From positions 1 through 8,547 of the forward strand of contig CAKUNB010000066.1 in the NCBI GenBank assembly GCA_934668285.1: a stretch of DNA of 8,547 nucleotides, in the 5' to 3' direction. The translations under genes and the position numbers were made by a program. Under the pieces are notes generated by a model, which saw only the letters and a list, made by a program, of their open reading frames with translations, was not told the DNA's origin and searched no databases. Below are positions 1-5,568 of this stretch, piece after piece (within the stretch, counting starts at the first letter, position 1; every line of letters begins with the position of its first letter). This DNA comes from an uncultured Oscillospiraceae bacterium. Its GTDB lineage: Bacteria; Bacillota; Clostridia; Oscillospirales; Oscillospiraceae.

Positions 1-285
1 AATCTGTTCTCCGATGCGCAGCCGGACAGTCCGGATAAGGACTTCCTTGACTGTCTGAATCCCGATTCGCTGGCCGTCCTGCAGGGCTGCAAGGTCGAAT
101 CCGCGCTGGTGGACGATGCCCGCCGCTACGATGCCGAGGGCGAGGGCCGCACCGCGCACACCGCGCCGTCGTACCAGTTCATGCGCGTCGGCTACTTCTG
201 CATGGACAGCAAGGACTGCACAGCGGACCATCTCGTCTTCAACCGCTCCGTCAGCCTGAAGGACAGCTACAAGCCCGCACAGTAA
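1..285 (+). CDS. glnS: Glutamine--tRNA ligase, C-terminal end (5' truncated by window edge)
   Basis: The frame is open from base 1 and ends at TAA 283-285, giving the last 94 residues. The segment fits the C-terminal anticodon-binding beta-barrel of GlnRS. It has the 'FLDCLNPDSL' stretch, then 'YQFMRVGYFCMDSKD', then the closing 'LVFNRSVSLKDSYK', all hallmark positions of GlnRS tails. The class I catalytic core (HIGH and KMSKS motifs) lies upstream of the window and cannot be checked. The enzyme charges tRNA-Gln with glutamine in the cytosol. Many Firmicutes lack it and make Gln-tRNA through GatCAB, but a subset of Clostridia carry GlnRS. The gene is followed at once by a GC-rich hairpin, so it ends a transcription unit. 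GluRS is the main alternative, but its C-terminal domain is an alpha-helical bundle and does not fit this sequence. Confidence 0.93.
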   Translation, partial: NLFSDAQPDSPDKDFLDCLNPDSLAVLQGCKVESALVDDARRYDAEGEGRTAHTAPSYQFMRVGYFCMDSKDCTADHLVFNRSVSLKDSYKPAQ

Positions 286-324
286 AACACGCCGCCCCGC
301 CGCTTTGCAAAGCGGCGGGGTGTT
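286..324 (+). terminator. Hairpin terminator after glnS
   Basis: An 11-bp perfect GC-rich stem (295-305 pairing with 310-320) closes on a TGCA tetraloop right after the glnS stop. Flanking AACA (286-289) and TGTT (321-324) could extend it around a bulge. The downstream T run is poor (TGTTAAATCTCT), so termination may be less efficient than at the other terminators in this window. Confidence 0.7.
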
Positions 325-336
325 AAATCTCTCCGA

Positions 337-365
337 TTGACGGCAATCGGATTCTATGGTATAGT
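337..365 (+). promoter_or_regulatory. Sigma-A type promoter for the membrane-protein gene at 397
   Basis: The -35 box is TTGACG (337-342) and the -10 box is TATAGT (360-365), separated by exactly 17 bp. Each box differs from consensus at one position. Transcription would start near 372, leaving a short leader of about 25 nt before the ATG at 397. It lies just after the glnS hairpin, consistent with an independent unit. Confidence 0.8.
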
Positions 366-396
366 GAAATAGATTTTACAGAGGGGGAGATGTCTC

Positions 397-1239
397 ATGT
401 CCGATTATTCCGCAGTCGAGCGCCGCATGGCTGACGAGCTGCCGCAGGCCCCGGCCTACCGCGCCTTAACGCGCGTGTTTGCCTCCAAAGTGATGCTGCT
501 GTCGCTCTGCGTCGCCGTTCTCAGCACGCTCGTTTCCGGTGTGAACGTTTTTGTTTCCATGTATGAGCTTTTCCCGCTCTACCAGCAGTCGCTCTATCAG
601 AGTGCGAATATCACCAATCCCGCTGCGTATGAATCGCTGTTCAAGGGGATTTACTACGGCGTTTTCATTTTTGCGATGCTTCTCTCCGCCGGGATCGCCC
701 TGCTGCAGTTTCTCCCGCAGGCGCTGCTGATCTCCCGCGCCCGCCGCGGCCGGCTTCTCGGCAGGAAGCCCTTCACCGTCCTGCGCACCTATTGTCTGGT
801 TATTCTGGTGCTTACCACGGTCAATCTGGTACTCTCGCTGATCATGTACGCGGCAATCGACGCCAACGGGCTGGCACTTCTGACGCTCGCCCTCTCCGTC
901 GCCTGCTATGGTGCGCTCGTGCGCTACCTCGGCATGCAGCGCGAGATCGCCATGTGGGGAATCGCAAGCAAGTCCGTTCCCTACAAGCCGGCCGCCTTTT
1001 TGCTTGCCGTTCAGGTTCTCCCCTCCCTTGCGACGCTTCTGCTCACCGTACTGCAATATGTGAATCCGGACTACTTCAAGCTCTACGCCTATTCCAGCGC
1101 AACAGCAGCGGAATTCCTGCTTCAGCTTGTCGCCAGCCTCCTCGCCATTTTCTCCACGCTGCTCTATACCCTCACCATTCTCCGCGCCGAGAAGGCGGCT
1201 GCCGCTCCCGCAGCGCCGGAGCAGCCCGAGCTTCCCTGA
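397..1239 (+). CDS. Unassigned polytopic membrane protein, 280 aa
   Basis: I do not recognise the family. The start is well supported: ATG at 397 follows a purine-rich ribosome site, GAGGGGGAG (381-389), at 7 nt, and a near-consensus promoter lies upstream. The protein has a short hydrophilic N-terminus of about 30 residues. By eye there are about six hydrophobic segments, near residues 32-56, 86-112, 129-152, 158-177, 198-220 and 238-262. An Arg-rich loop (residues 114-123, including RARRGR) lies between segments 2 and 3 and is probably cytoplasmic by the positive-inside rule. The C-terminal tail (264-280) is rich in Ala, Pro and Glu. No catalytic motif, metal ligand set or ATPase signature is visible, and no signal-peptide cleavage site is obvious. 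It appears monocistronic, with its own promoter and a strong terminator. A transporter-like or general membrane role is possible, but nothing in the sequence shows one. Confidence 0.85.
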   Translation: MSDYSAVERRMADELPQAPAYRALTRVFASKVMLLSLCVAVLSTLVSGVNVFVSMYELFPLYQQSLYQSANITNPAAYESLFKGIYYGVFIFAMLLSAGIALLQFLPQALLISRARRGRLLGRKPFTVLRTYCLVILVLTTVNLVLSLIMYAAIDANGLALLTLALSVACYGALVRYLGMQREIAMWGIASKSVPYKPAAFLLAVQVLPSLATLLLTVLQYVNPDYFKLYAYSSATAAEFLLQLVASLLAIFSTLLYTLTILRAEKAAAAPAAPEQPELP

Positions 1240-1243
1240 TTTC

Positions 1244-1280
1244 AAACCGGCCTCCGGCAGCTGTGCCGGAGGCCGGTTTT
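1244..1280 (+). terminator. Rho-independent terminator, 16-bp stem
   Basis: Positions 1244-1259 pair perfectly with 1264-1279 around a GCTG loop. The descending arm ends in TTTT (1277-1280). It begins 5 bp after the stop of the 280-aa membrane protein gene and separates it from the promoter at 1326. Confidence 0.9.
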
Positions 1281-1325
1281 CCATGGGTTCCCAGCCGCAG
1301 AAACGATGTTTTTCGCGGTTTTCCA

Positions 1326-1354
1326 TTGACTTCAATTTCTGTCTGCGGTATAAT
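1326..1354 (+). promoter_or_regulatory. Strong sigma-A promoter for the LRR protein gene
   Basis: The -35 box is TTGACT (1326-1331), five of six matches. The -10 box is TATAAT (1349-1354), a perfect consensus, with a 17-bp spacer. Transcription would start near 1361, giving a leader of about 60 nt before the ATG at 1423. I see no convincing leader hairpin or riboswitch in that stretch. Confidence 0.88.
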
Positions 1355-1409
1355 AAATTGAATTTTCAGAATTTGCCGCAGAAATCGCCGCGCGATTTTT
1401 GCCTTTGAT

Positions 1410-1414
1410 AGGAG
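1410..1414 (+). promoter_or_regulatory. Ribosome binding site that fixes the LRR gene start
   Basis: AGGAG at 1410-1414 lies 8 nt before ATG 1423 but only 2 nt before the in-frame ATG 1417, and it is downstream of the in-frame TTG at 1399. The spacing selects 1423. The resulting N-terminus, MKKVLITLLILVLVG, is also a typical Lys-led membrane anchor. Confidence 0.8.
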
Positions 1415-1422
1415 CCATGCAA

Positions 1423-3141
1423 ATGAAAAAAGTATTGATCACCCTGCTCATCCTCGTTCTGGTCGGGGCGCTGCTGTTCGGGCTGTACTACTTCCTCTGG
1501 ACGCCGGAAAATCTCGCCTCCCTCGGCAGCAGCGCCATGGAAAAGGGCAAATATTCCCGCGCCATCTTCTACTACACGCACGCGGCGGAAATGGACCCGT
1601 CCAATCCGGAGTATGTGCTCTCGCTGGCCGACGCCTGCATTGCCGACGACCGCAACTTCACGCAGGCCGAGCGCTCGCTGATCAACGCGATCAAGACCGC
1701 GCCCTCCGCCGCGCTGTATATGAAGCTGTCCTCCGTCTACATCGCGCAGGACAAGCTGATGGACGCGCAGAAAATGACCGACTCCATCACCGACAGCGCC
1801 GTCCGCGCCGAACTGGATGCCATGCGTCCGGCGGCACCCGTGTTTTCGCCGGAGCCGGGCGAGTACGACGAGTACATCTCCGTAACGCTGGAAAGCGGCG
1901 AGGGGCAGATTTACTACTCCCTTACCAGCGAATATCCCACGCTTTCCACGCCCGCGTATGAAGCGCCGGTGGAGCTTCCCGCCGGACAGACGCATGTGCA
2001 GGCGCTCGTCGTCGGCAGCAACGGCCTTGTCAGCCCGCTGGCCGAGGCGGACTATCTGATCGTCGGCGTTGTGGAGGATGTGACCTTCGCCAGCGCCGAG
2101 CTGGAGGCCTATGTCCGCGACGCGCTCTACGTCCCCCGCACCGAGGCCGTTACCACGCAGGATCTTTGGGGCATTACCGAGCTGACCATGCCCGCCGACG
2201 TGACGGATTATTCCGATCTGCAATACTTTACGAATCTTCTGACGCTGGTCATCAACGACAGCCCTGTCGAGGATTACTCCTTCCTGCAATACACCACGGC
2301 GCTGACCTCGCTGGATCTTTCCGGCTGCATTCTCTCCGCCGATACGCTGGAGCTGGTCGGTGCGCTGACCGATCTGAAGGAGCTGAAGCTGGCGGGCTGC
2401 GGCCTTTCGAACATTCAGGCCCTCGGCGGCATTGAGGCGCTGGAAACGCTGGATCTTTCCAACAACAGCATCTCGGACATCTCCGTGCTTTCCTCCTTCC
2501 AGTCCCTGACAGAGCTGGATCTGGAAAGCAACGCCGTCACCGTACTCTCCGCGCTCGGCGGGATGCGCTCACTTACCACGCTGAACCTGCGCGGCAACAA
2601 CATTTCTGATCTCTCTCCGCTGACGACCTCCTATAACCTGACGGCACTCTACGCCGACAACAACTCGCTGTCCAGCGTAGAGGTCCTGTCCGAGATGAAG
2701 CAGCTGCAGGTGTTCACCGCCTCACACAACAGCATCAGTGATATCTCCCCGATGGCCGTCTGCGAGCAGCTCACCCGTCTGGAGCTGGCGAGCAATCAGC
2801 TCACCAATGTCGACGTGATCACCGCCATGCCGAATCTGACCTACCTCGATATCAGCCACAATCAGGTCTCCGCGCTGCCGAAGCTTGAGGTCACCTACCA
2901 TTTGCAGCAGATTTATGCCTCGTATAACCAGCTCGATAGCGTCACAGCTCTGATCGGCCTGCCCGAGCTGACCTACGTCGATGTGGACTACAACGAAAAC
3001 ATTGAGGATATCGAGTGCCTGTCGCCCTGCTATCTTCTGGTGCAGGTCAACGCCTTCGGCACGAAGGTCAAGGACGTCAAAACCCTGACCGATATGGGCG
3101 TCATCGTCAACTACGACCCGACGAACGACGACGAGGCCTAA
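1423..3141 (+). CDS. Membrane-anchored TPR / CHB_HEX-like / leucine-rich repeat surface protein, 572 aa
   Basis: Domain order from the translation: a Lys-Lys start and one hydrophobic helix (residues about 4-26) acting as a signal-anchor; TPR-like helical repeats (about 28-120, with 'GKYSRAIFYYTHAAEMDPSN' as the clearest unit); a beta domain (about 138-212) resembling the chitobiase/hexosaminidase C-terminal or Fn3-associated type ('FSPEPGEYDEYISVTLESG', then 'IYYSLTSEYPTLSTPAYE'); an internalin-like cap (about 216-265); and about 13 leucine-rich repeats of 22 residues (266-554). No lipobox Cys, LPXTG motif or hydrophobic C-terminal tail is present, so the protein is probably held by its N-terminal helix with the rest outside the cell. 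LRRs of this type mediate protein binding, but the partner is unknown and no enzymatic residues are visible. The gene has its own strong promoter and a bidirectional terminator. Architecture is clear; biological role is inference. Confidence 0.9.
   Translation: MKKVLITLLILVLVGALLFGLYYFLWTPENLASLGSSAMEKGKYSRAIFYYTHAAEMDPSNPEYVLSLADACIADDRNFTQAERSLINAIKTAPSAALYMKLSSVYIAQDKLMDAQKMTDSITDSAVRAELDAMRPAAPVFSPEPGEYDEYISVTLESGEGQIYYSLTSEYPTLSTPAYEAPVELPAGQTHVQALVVGSNGLVSPLAEADYLIVGVVEDVTFASAELEAYVRDALYVPRTEAVTTQDLWGITELTMPADVTDYSDLQYFTNLLTLVINDSPVEDYSFLQYTTALTSLDLSGCILSADTLELVGALTDLKELKLAGCGLSNIQALGGIEALETLDLSNNSISDISVLSSFQSLTELDLESNAVTVLSALGGMRSLTTLNLRGNNISDLSPLTTSYNLTALYADNNSLSSVEVLSEMKQLQVFTASHNSISDISPMAVCEQLTRLELASNQLTNVDVITAMPNLTYLDISHNQVSALPKLEVTYHLQQIYASYNQLDSVTALIGLPELTYVDVDYNENIEDIECLSPCYLLVQVNAFGTKVKDVKTLTDMGVIVNYDPTNDDEA
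2218..3084 (+). repeat. Coding region for about 13 internalin-like leucine-rich repeats
   Basis: This stretch encodes residues 266-554 of the LRR protein. Units run 22 residues each, with the form L-x-x-(hydrophobic)-x-x-L-x-x-L-x-(L)-x-x-N-x-(I/L)-x-(D)-(I/V)-x-x. Clear examples are 'LETLDLSNNSISDISV' and 'LTTLNLRGNNISDLSP'. The second unit is stretched to 24 residues and the twelfth to 23. The Asn ladder is strong in the middle and weakens at both ends (SGC, AGC, YNE, FGT), as expected for capping repeats. The nucleotide copies have diverged, so these are protein repeats and not recent DNA duplications. Confidence 0.88.
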
Positions 3142-3144
3142 CCA

Positions 3145-3190
3145 CAAAAAATCGCCGCAGCATCCGGTCTTGGATGCTGCGGCAATTTTT
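3145..3190. terminator. Bidirectional terminator between convergent genes
   Basis: A 12-bp stem (3154-3165 with 3172-3183) closes on the loop GGTCTT. A T run (3186-3190) follows on the plus strand, and an A run (3145-3151) precedes it, which reads as a T run on the minus strand. It therefore serves both the LRR gene (stop at 3141) and the convergent membrane-protein gene, whose TAA stop (3191-3189) lies inside the T run. Confidence 0.92.
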
Positions 3191-3851
3191 ATTCTTCGTC
3201 CGTCGGTTTTTCGGCGTCGGCCGGCGGTGCTTCCAGCTGCTGCGGCTGGGGCGGTATGGGGCTGCGAAGCATTTCAATCGGCGCGTCGTACTTGCGGCAG
3301 GCAAACAGGAAAAACGGCGCTGTCACCGAAATCACGATGGAAAGCACCAGAAATACCACGGCGTTCTGCGGTCTCGTCGAGCGGTAAAGGCGGTACAGGC
3401 TGATGTAGGTCAGCACCATAGCAGCCGTCCATGCCGCAAGCATCAGCAGAATTGCCAGAATCATCAGCATCGCGCTGGAGCCGAGGCTCATTATCTCGCC
3501 CGGCGTCAGCGTATCACGGTACGTAAAGGCCTTTACAACCGCGGTAAACGCCATTACCATTCCAAGCAGCCAGAGCAGCACGAAGCCGCCAATCAGGCCC
3601 ATGGCCCACCGGCGCAGGTACTGCCGCTGACCGGTGCGAATTTCCTGATACTGGTCGCCGATGGCGTTGATCACCCACAGGTTGCCGATGGGGACCCACG
3701 CGAGACCGTAGTTGCGTATCCTGCGCCGCTTGCCGATCTGATACAGTGAAATACCCGTCAGCACATATCCGGCAATTCCCAGTCCGATGCTAATCAGGCT
3801 CTCGACCAGCATCGCCGTCGTGAGCATATCGCCCATATACCAGTTGTTCAT
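3189..3851 (-). CDS. Unassigned four-helix membrane protein, 220 aa
   Basis: I do not recognise a named family. Hydrophobic segments lie near residues 16-38, 82-106, 121-150 and 163-185. After helix 1 come a basic patch ('GKRRRIRNYGLAWVPIGNLW', residues 40-59) and a short semi-hydrophobic stretch. This 'basic, then AW-(I/V)-PIGN' arrangement recurs, from memory, in small uncharacterised membrane proteins of gut Clostridia. The C-terminal 30 residues are Pro- and Glu-rich and probably disordered (from 'SPIPPQPQQLEAPP' on). The start is firm: GGGAGG (3861-3866 on the plus-strand numbering) lies 9 nt upstream of the ATG, within the tail of the preceding methyltransferase gene. Only 4 bp separate the two genes, so they are almost certainly co-transcribed and may be translationally coupled. 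No catalytic motif is seen. A functional link to RNA methylation is not shown by the sequence. Confidence 0.85.
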   Translation of the reverse strand: MNNWYMGDMLTTAMLVESLISIGLGIAGYVLTGISLYQIGKRRRIRNYGLAWVPIGNLWVINAIGDQYQEIRTGQRQYLRRWAMGLIGGFVLLWLLGMVMAFTAVVKAFTYRDTLTPGEIMSLGSSAMLMILAILLMLAAWTAAMVLTYISLYRLYRSTRPQNAVVFLVLSIVISVTAPFFLFACRKYDAPIEMLRSPIPPQPQQLEAPPADAEKPTDEE

Positions 3852-3855
3852 ACTC

Positions 3856-4683
3856 TTATACCTCCCGATTTGATGTTGTTCGTTTTCTCAGCTCCCAGAA
3901 GGCCACAGCGCTGGCCGCAGCGACGTTCAGCGAGTCCACGCCGTGCTGCATCGGAATGCGCACGGTGTAGTCGCAGTGCGCGATCGTCGCTGGCCGCAGG
4001 CCGTCGCCCTCCGCGCCGAGCACAATGGCCAAGCGCTCCTCCTCGGCGAGCCGTACGTCGTCCAGCGGGACGGAGCAGTCCGACAATGCCATTGCCGCCG
4101 TCGCAAAGCCGTACCGCTTCAGAAGGGCGAGGCCGCTTTCGTCCGTGGCAAGCTGCGTCCACGGAACCTGAAATACCGTCCCCATGCTGACGCGCACGGC
4201 GCGGCGGTTGAGCGGGTCGCAGCACGTTGGGCTGACGAGCACCGCGTCCACGCCCAGCGCCGCCGCTGAGCGAAAGATCGCGCCGATATTCGTCGCATCG
4301 ACCACGCCCTCTAAGACAGCGACGCGGCTCGCGCCGTCCAGCACTGCCTCTAACGGCGGCAGCGGCCTGCGCCGCATGGCGCACAGCACGCCGCGGCTCA
4401 GGCGGAAGCCCGTCAGCGCCTCGAGCAGTGCGCTCTCGCCGGTATAGACCGGAACCTCGCCGCAGCGTGCCAGCAACGGCGCGGCGTCGCCCGTAATATG
4501 CCGCCGCTCCATCAGGAAGGCCACCGGCTCGCAGCCGTTATCCAGCGCCGTTCCGATCACCTTCGGACTTTCGGCGATAAAAATTCCCTTTTCCGGCTCC
4601 AAACGGCTGCGCAGCTGCGCCTCGGTCAGGCGGGCGAAGAGGGTAAGCTCCGGCGCGTCCAGCGTTTTTACCTCTGTGATCAT
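3856..4683 (-). CDS. TrmH/SpoU-family RNA 2'-O-methyltransferase, second tandem copy, 275 aa
   Basis: This is a SPOUT-superfamily methyltransferase predicted to transfer a methyl group from S-adenosylmethionine to a ribose 2'-OH in rRNA or tRNA. The N-terminal region (about 12-105, including 'EKGIFIAESPKVIGTALDNG') matches the SpoU substrate-binding domain. The C-terminal catalytic domain forms the trefoil knot. Motif 1 is 'DATNIGAIFRSAAALG' (129-144, with Asn132 and Arg138). Motif 2 is 'LAIVLGAEGDGL' (218-229). Motif 3 is 'RIPMQHGVDSLNVAAASA' (242-259, with Ser251 and Asn253). All key positions look intact; the usual DPxN of motif 1 reads DATN here. The ATG (4681-4683) forms an ATGA overlap with the upstream paralogue's stop and has a G-rich site (4693-4697) 9 nt upstream. 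An open frame continues to 5292, but that extension is a shadow of the first copy. The exact RNA target cannot be told from sequence. Confidence 0.93.
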   Translation of the reverse strand: MITEVKTLDAPELTLFARLTEAQLRSRLEPEKGIFIAESPKVIGTALDNGCEPVAFLMERRHITGDAAPLLARCGEVPVYTGESALLEALTGFRLSRGVLCAMRRRPLPPLEAVLDGASRVAVLEGVVDATNIGAIFRSAAALGVDAVLVSPTCCDPLNRRAVRVSMGTVFQVPWTQLATDESGLALLKRYGFATAAMALSDCSVPLDDVRLAEEERLAIVLGAEGDGLRPATIAHCDYTVRIPMQHGVDSLNVAAASAVAFWELRKRTTSNREV

Positions 4684-5516
4684 TTGCCGTCGCCCCCGAT
4701 CTCCATGTTGTTCAACATGCCAAGCTGCCAGAACGCCACTGCGCTGGCCGCCGCAACGTTCAGCGAGTCCACGCCGTGCAGCATCGGGATGCGCACGGTA
4801 AAATCGCAGTCCGCGATCGTTCGGCTCGCCAACCCGTCGCCCTCCGTGCCGAGGACAATGGCCAGCCGTTCCGCGCGGGACAGCGCTGGAGCGTACAGCG
4901 GCTGCGAATCGTCGCAGAGCGCCATCGCGGCGGTCTGAAAGCCCGCCGCGTGCAGCTGCGCCTGCCAATCGTCGTCCACGTATGCCCACGGAATCTGAAA
5001 CACCGTACCCATGCTGACGCGGACGGCGCGGCGGTAAAGCGGGTCGCTGCACCCGCTTGTCAGCAGCACGGCATCCATGCCGAGCGCCGCCGCAGAGCGG
5101 AAAATCGCGCCGACGTTCGTCGGATTCATCACATTTTCCAGCACCGCAATGCGCCGCGCATCTGCCAGCAGTACCTCCAGCGCAGGGCGCTTCGGGCGGT
5201 ACATGGCGCACAGCATCCCGCGCGTCAGATGGTAGCCCGTAAGCTGCTCGAGAACGTGCAGCTCTGCGGTGTAAACGGGGATATCCGCGCAACGCTCCAG
5301 CAGCCCTCTGCCCTGCCCGTCAACGTAGCGCGTTTCCATCAGAAAGGAAACCGGCACGCAGCCGCTGTCGAGCGCACGTTCGATCACGTTCGGGCTTTCG
5401 GCAATGAACAGGCCCTTTTCCGGCTCGGCGCGGTTGACGAGCTGGTTCTCCGTCAGCCGCGCGTAGACATCCAGCTCCGGCGCGAGGAAATCCGTTATTT
5501 CTTTGATTGTTCTCAT
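4680..5516 (-). CDS. TrmH/SpoU-family RNA 2'-O-methyltransferase, first tandem copy, 278 aa
   Basis: This is a paralogue of the following gene. A by-eye ungapped-to-lightly-gapped comparison gives roughly 60-65% identity over about 250 residues. It carries the same layout: an N-terminal SpoU substrate-binding domain ('EPEKGLFIAESPNVIERALD', 31-50) and a SPOUT catalytic domain. Motif 1 is 'NPTNVGAIFRSAAALG' (131-146), motif 2 'LAIVLGTEGDGL' (218-229) and motif 3 'RIPMLHGVDSLNVAAASA' (242-259). Asn replaces the usual first Asp of motif 1, while Asn134, Arg140, Glu225, Ser251 and Asn253 are kept. An in-frame TAA lies two codons upstream, so ATG 5516 is the earliest possible start, and its alignment with copy two supports it. 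The Shine-Dalgarno is weak (GGAT, 5 nt away). A 52-bp gap with no terminator separates it from the hydantoinase gene, so read-through from that gene is plausible. Confidence 0.93.
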   Translation of the reverse strand: MRTIKEITDFLAPELDVYARLTENQLVNRAEPEKGLFIAESPNVIERALDSGCVPVSFLMETRYVDGQGRGLLERCADIPVYTAELHVLEQLTGYHLTRGMLCAMYRPKRPALEVLLADARRIAVLENVMNPTNVGAIFRSAAALGMDAVLLTSGCSDPLYRRAVRVSMGTVFQIPWAYVDDDWQAQLHAAGFQTAAMALCDDSQPLYAPALSRAERLAIVLGTEGDGLASRTIADCDFTVRIPMLHGVDSLNVAAASAVAFWQLGMLNNMEIGGDGK

Positions 5517-5568
5517 TGTTTATCCGATTTACGGGCACACCGGCCTTGCAGCCAGTGCGCGGAATTTG

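Noticed and set aside
286..324. GC-rich hairpin as a mobile repeat (REP-like) element
   Set aside because: Only one copy is seen in the window and it sits just past a stop codon, so a terminator is the simpler reading.
466..1335. 289-aa open frame on the minus strand
   Set aside because: Antisense to the six-helix membrane protein gene and spans its terminator and part of the next promoter.
1399..1422. TTG (1399) or ATG (1417) start for the LRR protein
   Set aside because: AGGAG at 1410-1414 is downstream of the TTG and too close to ATG 1417. ATG 1423 has 8-nt spacing and gives a normal anchor sequence.
1361..1422. Riboswitch or structured leader before the LRR gene
   Set aside because: The leader is only about 60 nt and shows no convincing long stem or anti-terminator pairing.
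1366..2289. 307-aa open frame on the minus strand
   Set aside because: Antisense to the LRR protein gene, with low-complexity Gly/Arg/Val-rich translation and no ribosome site logic. The sense frame has clear domains and a strong promoter.
4684..5292. Extended 478-aa reading of the second methyltransferase
   Set aside because: The upstream part is an Arg/Ala/Gly-rich out-of-frame reading of the first paralogue. The paralogue alignment and the ATGA overlap place the true start at 4683.
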